NCBI RefSeq assembly: GCF_028463845.1 | Contig: NZ_CP116805.1 | Location: forward strand, 2,542,001 to 2,606,000 | Direction of reading: 5' to 3' | Length of the DNA stretch: 64,000 bases | Origin: Gimibacter soli | Lineage (GTDB): Bacteria; Pseudomonadota; Alphaproteobacteria; Sphingomonadales; Kordiimonadaceae | Part shown: in pieces, positions 23,453 through 30,206 of the stretch | Layout: every line of letters begins with the position of its first letter | Position numbering within the stretch: position 1 is the first letter of the stretch | Notes under the pieces: generated by a model | Databases searched by the model: none | Seen by the model: only the letters and a program-made list of their open reading frames with translations | Told to the model about the DNA's origin: nothing | Program-made: the position numbers and the translations under genes

Positions 23453-24643
23453 ATGTCGGACAATGGCTTTGGCGCCCTGCAGGGCCTGCGCATGATCGAG
23501 CTCGGCCAGTTGATCGCGGGCCCCTTCTGCGGCCAGCTGATGGCCGATCATGGCGCCGAGGTCATCAAGATCGAGCAGCCCGGCAGCGGCGACCCGATGC
23601 GCGAATGGGGCCGCAACAAGCCGGTCTGGTGGCCGGTCATCGCCCGCAACAAGAAATCAGTGACGCTGAACCTACGCGTGCCCGAAGGGCAGGATATCCT
23701 GCGCGAACTGGTGCGCGATGCCGACTTCCTCCTCGAAAACTTCCGGCCGGGCACCATGGAGAAATGGGGCCTTGGCTACGATGAGCTTTCAAAGATCAAC
23801 CCGCGCCTGATCATGATCCGGGTTTCAGGCTATGGCCAGACCGGCCCTTATGCGTCCCGCGCCGGATATGGCTCGATCGGCGAAGCCATGGGCGGCATGC
23901 GCAATCTGGCAGGTGATCCCTCCACCCCGCCAAGCCGCGTGGGGCTTTCCATTGGCGATTCCCTTGCTGCCACCTATGCCACCCTTGGCGCCCTGATGGC
24001 GCTGCAACGGCGCAACGTAACGGGCCGCGGGCAAGTGGTGGACAGCGCCATTTATGAAGCCGTGCTCGCGATGATGGAATCGACCATTCCCGAATATACT
24101 GAAGCGGGCTTCATCCGCGAGCGCACGGGCTCGATCCTGCCGAAGGTCGCACCTTCGAACGTTTACCCAACCAAGGACGGCGAAATCCTGATCGGCGCCA
24201 ACCAGGACAGCGTCTGGACCCGCATGGCCGAAGCCATGGGCCGCCCGGAACTCGGCAGCGATCCGCGCTATTCGAGCCACCATGCACGCGGCGAAAACCA
24301 GGAAGAACTGGACGAGTTGATCTCGGCATGGAGCATCGGCTTCACCTCCAAGGACCTTCTGGACCTCATGGAGGAAAACGGCGTGCCGGCGGGCAAGATT
24401 TTCAAGGCGCCTGACATGCTCGAGGACCCGCACTTCAAGGCGCGCGACGCCGTGGTGAAAGTGGAACACCAGAGCTTCCAGAATATCTGGATGCAGAATG
24501 CCTTCCCGAAGTTTTCGGAAACGCCGGGCGAAATCCATTGGCCGGGCCCGGAGCTTGGTGCGCATAATGAGGATGTCTACAAGGGCATCCTTGGCCGGTC
24601 GGATGCCGACCTTGCCCGGATGAAGGCGGAAGGGATCATCTGA
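23453..24643 (+). CDS. Family III CoA-transferase (CaiB/BaiF/Frc type)
   Basis: A 396-residue family III CoA-transferase. The N-terminal GLRMIELGQLIAGPFCGQLM and ADHGAEVIKIEQP blocks are typical. The catalytic Asp falls at residue 169 in GLSIGDS, the same number as Asp169 of formyl-CoA transferase. These cytosolic dimers move CoA from one acid to another through a covalent aspartyl intermediate. The gene starts at the ATG at 23453 after AAAAGGAG. Its stop overlaps the ATG of the amidase gene by one base (TGATG), so the two are translationally coupled. The amidase could release a free acid that this enzyme then activates. The CoA donor and acceptor are unknown. Confidence 0.88.
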   Translation: MSDNGFGALQGLRMIELGQLIAGPFCGQLMADHGAEVIKIEQPGSGDPMREWGRNKPVWWPVIARNKKSVTLNLRVPEGQDILRELVRDADFLLENFRPGTMEKWGLGYDELSKINPRLIMIRVSGYGQTGPYASRAGYGSIGEAMGGMRNLAGDPSTPPSRVGLSIGDSLAATYATLGALMALQRRNVTGRGQVVDSAIYEAVLAMMESTIPEYTEAGFIRERTGSILPKVAPSNVYPTKDGEILIGANQDSVWTRMAEAMGRPELGSDPRYSSHHARGENQEELDELISAWSIGFTSKDLLDLMEENGVPAGKIFKAPDMLEDPHFKARDAVVKVEHQSFQNIWMQNAFPKFSETPGEIHWPGPELGAHNEDVYKGILGRSDADLARMKAEGII

Positions 24644-25281
24644 TGGCGGGACGCAGCCCCGAAGACCTGCAGGACGACTACAAGAAGGCCGGCTTTTCGG
24701 GAACGCTCGGTTTCGGCAAGCGGCCTGCCCTCCTGATCATCGACGTGTGTGCTGCCTACCTCGACCCCGAAGCCCCGCTTTACGCCGGGATCGAGGCCGA
24801 ATGCGCCAATATCGAAACGCTCCTGAAGGCTTTTCGCGCCAAAAGGCTGCCGGTCGTTCACACGCGGGTGGAATATCTGCCGGGCGGCGCCGACGGCGGA
24901 CATTTCTACCGCAAGGTTCCAGCCCTGAAGGCCTTTGACCGCGGCAGCCCGCTGGCGGAACCGCCGACCGCCCTTTTGCCGGTAGAGGGCGAGGTGGTTG
25001 TCACCAAACAATATGCCAGCGCCTATTTCGGCACGTCGCTCGCCAGCACGCTTACATCACTTGGCGTGGATAGCGTGATCATCACCGGGGTCAGCACATC
25101 GGGCTGCGTGCGGGCGTCATGCCTCGATACGCTGCAGCACGGCTTCATCCCGCTTGTGGTGGAAGACGCCTGCGGCGACCGTGACCGCCGGGTCCATGAC
25201 GCCAATATCTTCGACATGGGCGCCAAATATGCCGACATCGTATCGACTGCCGAGGTCATCGGGCATCTGGCCCGCGCGTAA
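24643..25281 (+). CDS. Isochorismatase-fold cysteine hydrolase, N-carbamoylsarcosine-amidase-like
   Basis: A 212-residue protein with the cysteine-hydrolase triad visible as Asp34 (ALLIIDVC), Lys122 (VVTKQYASAYFG) and Cys155 (GVSTSGCVRASC). The family includes N-carbamoylsarcosine amidase, maleamate amidase and nicotinamidase. The N-terminal GFGKRPALLIID style is closest to the carbamoyl/maleamate amidases. In creatinine breakdown an ATP-dependent HyuAB-type N-methylhydantoinase feeds N-carbamoylsarcosine amidase, so a HyuAB plus amidase pairing here is meaningful. It is translationally coupled to the CoA-transferase. True isochorismatase is unlikely, since no siderophore genes are nearby. 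Confidence 0.82.
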   Translation: MAGRSPEDLQDDYKKAGFSGTLGFGKRPALLIIDVCAAYLDPEAPLYAGIEAECANIETLLKAFRAKRLPVVHTRVEYLPGGADGGHFYRKVPALKAFDRGSPLAEPPTALLPVEGEVVVTKQYASAYFGTSLASTLTSLGVDSVIITGVSTSGCVRASCLDTLQHGFIPLVVEDACGDRDRRVHDANIFDMGAKYADIVSTAEVIGHLARA

Positions 25282-25322
25282 GCGAAATCCAGCGCCCGCG
25301 TGGAACTGGACCGTCATTTGTT

Positions 25323-26153
25323 TCAACACTGATCTCGGAGCGAGGCTGGCAGCGCAATGCTGTTCAGAAAAGCAAGGATAGCACCCCCTACTTGAGCCGG
25401 ATGCGTGATGGCAGCCAGATGGCCCGCGCCTTCAAGCCGCAGTCCGCTCGCCTTCGGGAGCCCGATGACCAGCGTGTCGGCAACGGCATGGAGCCAGCCG
25501 GTATCATGTTCGCTCGCAACAACAAGTGCCGGTGTTTCGATTTTCGAGAGCCTGCCGGCAATATCGGGCGCCGGACCGGTTGGGAGGGGCGCCGTCAGGT
25601 CGCGCCCTTCGTAGGACGCCAGCATGCTCTTTACCAGTTCTTTGGCATCGTTCTGCCCGCCATGCTGCAGCAGCGGATGTGCGACCCAATCCGCCCGCAC
25701 CCGGTCCATGCCACCCGCCGCCGCCCATTCCCGGTACAGCGCCACGGGGATCGCCTCGTCAGCGTTCGGGGGCGGGAAGCCATCCAGTGGCGCGCTGATC
25801 AGGGCCATGCCCCATACCCGGGACGGCAACCTGTCGCTGACCCGCAGGGCCACGCGCCCGCCCTGCGACATGCCGATGAGGCCGCAGGCCGGGGCACCAA
25901 GATGATCGAGAAGCGCCGCGATATCATCGACCTCACAGCCCAGACCGGGCGGCGCCGAGGTTTCGCCAAAACCGCGCCGGTCAACAAGGGCGAGCCGGAA
26001 GTGCGGTGCCAGCAGGGGCACCAGCGGCCCCCACATGCGCCGGTCGAAGCTCCAGCCATGCAGGCACACAACCAGTGGCCCGCTGCCGGTGATATCCACA
26101 ACGATGTCACCATCCGGCCGCGTCAGCCGGATGGTTTCAAATGAATAGCTCAT
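25323..26153 (-). CDS. Alpha/beta hydrolase
   Basis: A 276-residue alpha/beta-hydrolase. The oxyanion region is VVCLHGWSFDRRMWGPLVPL. The nucleophile elbow is GMSQGG, a later Asp lies in ASEHDTGWL, and the catalytic His in EGAGHLAAIT. It looks like a small cytosolic esterase, lactonase or C-C hydrolase; 3-oxoadipate enol-lactonase-like proteins share this size, but I cannot assign a substrate. It lies 31 bp after the VOC gene on the same strand, so both are probably read from the promoter with the tandem TTCG-N5-CGAA operator at 26869. It converges with the amidase gene (41 bp gap). Confidence 0.85.
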   Translation of the reverse strand: MSYSFETIRLTRPDGDIVVDITGSGPLVVCLHGWSFDRRMWGPLVPLLAPHFRLALVDRRGFGETSAPPGLGCEVDDIAALLDHLGAPACGLIGMSQGGRVALRVSDRLPSRVWGMALISAPLDGFPPPNADEAIPVALYREWAAAGGMDRVRADWVAHPLLQHGGQNDAKELVKSMLASYEGRDLTAPLPTGPAPDIAGRLSKIETPALVVASEHDTGWLHAVADTLVIGLPKASGLRLEGAGHLAAITHPAQVGGAILAFLNSIALPASLRDQC

Positions 26154-26184
26154 GGAAAGGTCATGCCCTGAGGGGCGGGCCGCG

Positions 26185-26742
26185 TCAATGCGCGGCCAAC
26201 TCGTCTTCCGGACGGAGGACGTTATTCACCCGGTGATCGCCGCCCAGCCAGCGCTTCAGCTCGCTATGGGCATCCTTGCGCCGGATGGCATTCAGCTTCT
26301 CGGCTGAGGGCGAATCGACCGTGAACTCAAGGATCATCCCCGCCGGGTCCTTCACATAGACCGAGCGGCAATAGCCGTGATCGAGGATATAGGTCTGCGG
26401 CTCGACGATGCCGGCCTTGGCGATCCGGTCAACGAGCGCATCCTGTGTTTCCTGATCAACAAGGAACGCCACGTGATTGAAGGGCGACGACGGGATTTCC
26501 GGGCCGAACAGCGCCTGGTCTTCGGGGTTCGCGAACTGGAAGAAGGCCAGCGCGCCGCCATCTTCGATCTCGAAAAAGCAGTGGGCATAGGTGCGCTCGG
26601 CACCAAACAGCTCGTCTTTTTCGCACCAGGTGGCAATCAGCGGCAAGCCGACCACTTCCTCGTAAAACTTGCGGGTCGCTTCCAGATCCTTGGTGACGTA
26701 GGCGGTGTGATGCAACCGCTGGGGCCGACGTTTCATGGCCAT
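26185..26742 (-). CDS. VOC-superfamily (glyoxalase/extradiol dioxygenase fold) protein
   Basis: A 185-residue protein with paired VOC modules. The first begins with RLHHTAYVTKDLEATRKFYE, giving a His metal ligand. The second begins SPFNHVAFLVDQETQDAL, with another His, and ends with GMILEFTVDSP, supplying a Glu. This His-His-Glu set suits a metal-dependent isomerase, epimerase or ring-cleaving dioxygenase. The substrate is unknown. The ATG at 26742 is preceded by the excellent GGAGGAGG; the open frame continues upstream but without any domain. It heads a two-gene unit with the alpha/beta hydrolase and is preceded by a tandem operator and the IclR gene. Confidence 0.82.
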   Translation of the reverse strand: MAMKRRPQRLHHTAYVTKDLEATRKFYEEVVGLPLIATWCEKDELFGAERTYAHCFFEIEDGGALAFFQFANPEDQALFGPEIPSSPFNHVAFLVDQETQDALVDRIAKAGIVEPQTYILDHGYCRSVYVKDPAGMILEFTVDSPSAEKLNAIRRKDAHSELKRWLGGDHRVNNVLRPEDELAAH

Positions 26743-26868
26743 TCTATTCCTCCTCCACTTGAATGCGGGCCACCTGCCCGCCCCCGGAATATTCCATCGA
26801 GGCCCGCCTCCCCCGAGGCCGGCCTCATTTCCGGAAGGGACGATACCACAGGGGCAAAGCCCAAGCAA

Positions 26869-26900
26869 TTCGATTGTCGAAGTTGTTTTCGATATGCGAA
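26869..26900. promoter_or_regulatory. Tandem operator A: TTCG-N5-CGAA twice, centres 19 bp apart
   Basis: TTCGATTGTCGAA at 26869-26881 and TTCGATATGCGAA at 26888-26900 are separated by six bases. They lie 127 bp before the VOC start codon, between it and the end of the IclR gene. The same layout recurs at 29108-29139 and 30056-30087. Confidence 0.75.
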
Positions 26901-26958
26901 TTTTTTGAAAAAGACACAGAAGCCCTGCGGCACGAAGCACCGATAGCAGACGGAAAAA

Positions 26959-27771
26959 TCAGCTGCCGCGAAGCGAGTGAACGAGGAAAGGCCAGGCCTT
27001 CAGCGCACCTTCCACATGATCGGCCGCATTCTGAAGGAGCGGCAGACGGGTGCGGATCAGGTCATCCCGCGCGATGCGGGTGGTGGAGGTAGAACAGTTG
27101 ATCGAAGCCGCGATGCGCCGTTCGTTGTCAAACACCGGCACGGCTACTGACACGATTCCATAGTCTAGCTCGTCCTGCGCCGAATCGTATCCCTGGCGGC
27201 GAATCTGCTTCAACCGGTCTTTAAGCACCGCCTTGTCGGTGATCGTATAATCGGTGAAGGCCGTCAGTTCGACATTGGCCAAGTAGGCGTCGATCACATC
27301 GTCGCTTTGATAGGCCATCAGCACGCGGCCAAGCGACGTTGCATAAACCGGGAAGCGCGTACCAACCCCTGCCCCGAGCCGGATGCGACGGTTGGTGGAA
27401 ACATGGACAAGATACAGGATGTCCTCGCCCGTCAGCACCGCAAGAGACGAGCTGTCCCCCGTCTCATCCCGCACCGCCTGCAGGTGCGGTGTGGCCACCT
27501 GCTCAAGGTTCATCGATGCAAGGAAAGCCGAGCCGAATTCCAGCACCTGCGGGCGCAGCAGGAAGCGACGGCCGTGACGGCCGACATAGCCAAGCTTGAC
27601 GAGTGTATTGAGGCAGCGCCGCGCAACAGCGGGGCTGAGGCCGGTAGCAGCCGCTACTTCGGAAAGCTGCATTTCGGGATGTTCCTGCCCGAAAACCCGA
27701 AGCACGGAAAGGCCACGCTCCAGCGTGGAAAGATATTCGGGATCCTGTTCCGTACCTGCTTCACGCGCCAT
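26959..27771 (-). CDS. IclR-family transcriptional regulator
   Basis: A 270-residue IclR protein. Residues 12-75 are the winged helix (STLERGLSVLRVFGQEHPEM, SEVAAATGLSPAVARRCLNT). The effector domain from about 90 on carries the typical RIRLGAGVGTRFPVYATSLG block and the late GIVSVAVPVFD and AASINCS motifs of PcaR/PobR-like aromatic-acid regulators. The start is taken as the ATG at 27771 with GGAGGGG upstream; the frame runs about 98 codons further back through non-domain sequence. It is surrounded by three promoters bearing the tandem TTCG-N5-CGAA element, which it probably binds. The effector is likely an acid or CoA ester of the local pathway. Confidence 0.9.
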   Translation of the reverse strand: MAREAGTEQDPEYLSTLERGLSVLRVFGQEHPEMQLSEVAAATGLSPAVARRCLNTLVKLGYVGRHGRRFLLRPQVLEFGSAFLASMNLEQVATPHLQAVRDETGDSSSLAVLTGEDILYLVHVSTNRRIRLGAGVGTRFPVYATSLGRVLMAYQSDDVIDAYLANVELTAFTDYTITDKAVLKDRLKQIRRQGYDSAQDELDYGIVSVAVPVFDNERRIAASINCSTSTTRIARDDLIRTRLPLLQNAADHVEGALKAWPFLVHSLRGS

Positions 27772-27787
27772 ATTCGCCTGCCCCTCC

Positions 27788-27799
27788 GGTATGCATACC
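27788..27799. promoter_or_regulatory. Perfect 12-bp palindrome GGTATGCATACC before the IclR gene
   Basis: It lies 16 bp upstream of the IclR ATG and overlaps the ribosome-site region. It differs from the TTCG-N5-CGAA sites and is only loosely like TGTATACA. It may be a translational or transcriptional control point, or chance. Confidence 0.3.
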
Positions 27800-27844
27800 T
27801 GCTGCGATATAGCGCACCTCTGGCGGCGCTTGCCAGAAATTTGT

Positions 27845-29014
27845 CTAGGCCGGCCTTGCCCTTCTGGGATCTGTGCCTGCCTGATAGGCCGCCTTGATGG
27901 CCGTATCGTCCGCCCCCAGAAGCGGCGGGGCGCTGATCGCGAGCGACCGTTCGCCATCGAAACTGACGGGCGAGCGAATACTGCGGAAGCGCCCCTTGGC
28001 GGGATCGGGATGCGGCGCCGAGACTTCGAGTTCCAGATGCTTTGCCTGCGGCGTTGCCAGAACATCGGCAGGCGACTGCACCGGTGAATGCGGCACCTCG
28101 TTGGCTGCCAGCCGGTCGCACCATTCCGCCCGTGTTGCGGTCAGGAACAGGGGGGCGAGATAGGCCACCACATCTTCATAATGCCCGATCCGTGACAGGC
28201 GGTCGCCAAAACGCGGGTCCTGCAGCATTTCAGGGTGCCCGACCGCTTCGGCGAGGCTTTCCCAGAATTTGGCAGGCGACGACATATGAAGGGCGATCCA
28301 TTTGCCATCCTTGCAAGCGAACACATAGGACTGCGACACATGCGGCCGGCTGTAGGGCGACATCACCATGTCTTCCGAGAAATAATGGGTGAAGTCATCA
28401 AGGTTGAAATGGCACATGGCTTCAAGCATCGAAACCTCGACCTTGCGCCCCTTGCCCGTTGCATGCCGCTCATTAAGCGCACCAAGGATGCCATAGGCCG
28501 CATAAAAGCCGGTGATGGCGTCGGCAATCGCCGGGCCGACCACGCGGGGATGCTCGGGGTTCACCAGCAGCCGCAGGAAGCCGCTTGCCGCCTGCGCCAC
28601 CGTATCGAAGGCCGGCCTGTCCTTGTCCGGCCCCGTGGCACCGAAGCCTGAAATGGCGCAGTATATGAGGCGCGGATTGATCGCCTGCAGGCGTTCCGCT
28701 CCCACGCCCAGCCGGTCCGCCACGCCGGGACGAAAATTCTGGATGAAAACATCAGCATCCGCGATCATCCTGTCGAGGACTGCAAGGTCGGCCTCATCCT
28801 TGGTGTTCAGCGTTATGCTGCGCTTGTTGCGGTTATAGGTCTGGAAATGGGGGCTATAAAGCTCGCCCTTGAAGGCGCGGAAGGGATCACCATCCTTCGG
28901 GTTCTCGATCTTGATCACCTCGGCGCCAAGGTCAGCCAGAAGCATGCCGGCAGCGGGGCCGGTGATGAAAGTTCCCATCTCCAGAACCCGCACATTCTTG
29001 AGCACTTCAGCCAT
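27845..29014 (-). CDS. Family III CoA-transferase (CaiB/BaiF type), second copy
   Basis: A 389-residue family III CoA-transferase with VRVLEMGTFITGPAAGMLLA at the N-terminus and LADLGAEVIKIENP. The catalytic Asp is probably Asp165 in GPAIADAITG. It is a distinct paralogue of the enzyme at 23453, not a close duplicate, so it likely uses another acid. The start is the ATG at 29014. It is divergent from the citryl-CoA-lyase-like gene with tandem operator B in the 160-bp gap, so both are probably induced together. A CoA-transferase followed by a CoA-ester lyase is a common catabolic pairing, known for example from itaconate and citrate breakdown. The IclR gene follows 73 bp downstream. Confidence 0.88.
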   Translation of the reverse strand: MAEVLKNVRVLEMGTFITGPAAGMLLADLGAEVIKIENPKDGDPFRAFKGELYSPHFQTYNRNKRSITLNTKDEADLAVLDRMIADADVFIQNFRPGVADRLGVGAERLQAINPRLIYCAISGFGATGPDKDRPAFDTVAQAASGFLRLLVNPEHPRVVGPAIADAITGFYAAYGILGALNERHATGKGRKVEVSMLEAMCHFNLDDFTHYFSEDMVMSPYSRPHVSQSYVFACKDGKWIALHMSSPAKFWESLAEAVGHPEMLQDPRFGDRLSRIGHYEDVVAYLAPLFLTATRAEWCDRLAANEVPHSPVQSPADVLATPQAKHLELEVSAPHPDPAKGRFRSIRSPVSFDGERSLAISAPPLLGADDTAIKAAYQAGTDPRRARPA

Positions 29015-29107
29015 ACATGCCCCCTCCGTCCCTCTATCGAATTCTCACGGCCAAAATGGCCTGTGCCATGATAGCCTTTGCAAAATCTTCGGGCGGAGTA
29101 TAATTTC

Positions 29108-29139
29108 TTCGATTATCGAAAACAAGTTCGTATAACGAA
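29108..29139. promoter_or_regulatory. Tandem operator B: TTCG-N5-CGAA twice, centres 19 bp apart
   Basis: TTCGATTATCGAA at 29108-29120 and TTCGTATAACGAA at 29127-29139, again with six bases between. It lies between the divergent CoA-transferase (start 29014) and the citryl-CoA-lyase-like gene (start 29175), 36 bp from the latter. Confidence 0.75.
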
Positions 29140-29174
29140 AATATTTCACACGAGCTTCACAGAAAGGGAGACCC

Positions 29175-29966
29175 ATGAGAATTGGCAAGCAGGACCAGCC
29201 TTTCAGCGCTATTTGCACCTCGGATGCCGAAAGTATCACGGTGCGCGGCAAGGACCTTGTCGGCGATCTCATCGGCAAGACTGATTTCACCACCTATTTC
29301 TGGTTTCTGGTGACCGGGCATATGCCGACGGCGGAACAGCGCTTCTTTGCAGATGCCGTTCTCCTTTCCATCGCCGAACACGGGCTGGTGCCGAGCGTGG
29401 TTGCCGCTCGCATGACCTATGCCGCCGCCCCCGAAGCCTTCCACGGCGCAGTCGCCGCCGGCCTCCTTGGCTGTGGTTCGGTGATCCTTGGCAGCGCCGA
29501 AGTCACCGGTCGTTTCATCGCGGGTCTTGTCGCCGAGGTGCAGGAAAAAGGCATCAGCGAAGCCGAAGCTGCCCTTGCCGGCGTGCAAGCACTGAGGGCT
29601 GAGCGCAAGGCAATCCCTGGCTTTGGCCATCCGCAGCATTCGGGCGGCGACCCGCGCGCCAACCTGCTCCTAACCCTCGCCCGCGAGCGCAGCGCCGCTG
29701 GCGCGCACATCAGCATGCTGATGGCTGTGCAGAAGGCGATCCCCGAAGTGATCGGCCGCGACCTGCCGATCAATGTGAACGGCGCGATCCCGACCGTGAT
29801 GCTGGATGTCGGCTTCCCGCTTGAAGCCCTGAAGGGCATTTCGCTCCTTGCCCGCACTGCAAGCCTCATCGGCCACCTGCAGGAAGAAGCGACCCGCCCC
29901 ATCGGCTTTGTCATGTCCGGCAAGGCGGCGGAAGCCATCACCTACGACGGCCCGAAAGGCTCCTGA
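29175..29966 (+). CDS. Citryl-CoA-lyase-like protein of the citrate synthase superfamily
   Basis: A 263-residue protein resembling the short citryl-CoA lyases and the C-terminal part of ATP-citrate lyase. It has GKDLVGDLIGKTDFTTYFWF, the active-site His block GFGHPQHSGGDPR, and the closing helices ARTASLIGHLQEEATRPIGF. Where citrate synthase and ATP-citrate lyase have the catalytic Asp of NVD, this protein reads INVNGAIP, an Asn. It may therefore act on a different CoA ester or by an altered mechanism. The start is the ATG at 29175 after AAAGGGAG. It is divergent from a CoA-transferase and precedes TonB receptor 2; both promoters carry the tandem operator. A strong terminator follows. Confidence 0.8.
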   Translation: MRIGKQDQPFSAICTSDAESITVRGKDLVGDLIGKTDFTTYFWFLVTGHMPTAEQRFFADAVLLSIAEHGLVPSVVAARMTYAAAPEAFHGAVAAGLLGCGSVILGSAEVTGRFIAGLVAEVQEKGISEAEAALAGVQALRAERKAIPGFGHPQHSGGDPRANLLLTLARERSAAGAHISMLMAVQKAIPEVIGRDLPINVNGAIPTVMLDVGFPLEALKGISLLARTASLIGHLQEEATRPIGFVMSGKAAEAITYDGPKGS

Positions 29967-29995
29967 TCTCCCTCGGCCTGAAGGGAAACTGGTGA

Positions 29996-30029
29996 CGCCT
30001 GCCCCACCTCGGGGCGGGCGTTTTCTTTT
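29996..30029 (+). terminator. Intrinsic terminator after the citryl-CoA-lyase-like gene
   Basis: CGCCTGCCCC at 29996-30005 pairs with GGGGCGGGCG at 30011-30020 (one T-G wobble), followed by TTTTCTTTT. Confidence 0.8.
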
Positions 30030-30055
30030 GGGCGACCCGGCCGCGCCGGAAAAAC

Positions 30056-30087
30056 TTCGTAAATCGAACTTGACTTCGATAATCGAA
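30056..30087. promoter_or_regulatory. Tandem operator C: TTCG-N5-CGAA twice, centres 19 bp apart
   Basis: TTCGTAAATCGAA at 30056-30068 and TTCGATAATCGAA at 30075-30087, six bases apart, 119 bp before the start of TonB receptor 2 and directly after the preceding terminator. Same geometry as operators A and B. Confidence 0.75.
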
Positions 30088-30206
30088 AAACTTAGCTTTT
30101 CCATCAACCGCACGTGTCGATCATGGGGAGACCTGTCTCTTGGGGAAGAGGCAGGCCACAGACTGTCGGGTCGCCTGTGCGTTGGGGAAATGACAGGGAG
30201 GGAAAC

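Noticed and set aside
24643-25281. Siderophore-type isochorismatase
   Set aside because: No 2,3-dihydroxybenzoate or NRPS genes nearby; sequence and context fit a carbamoyl/maleamate-type amidase better.
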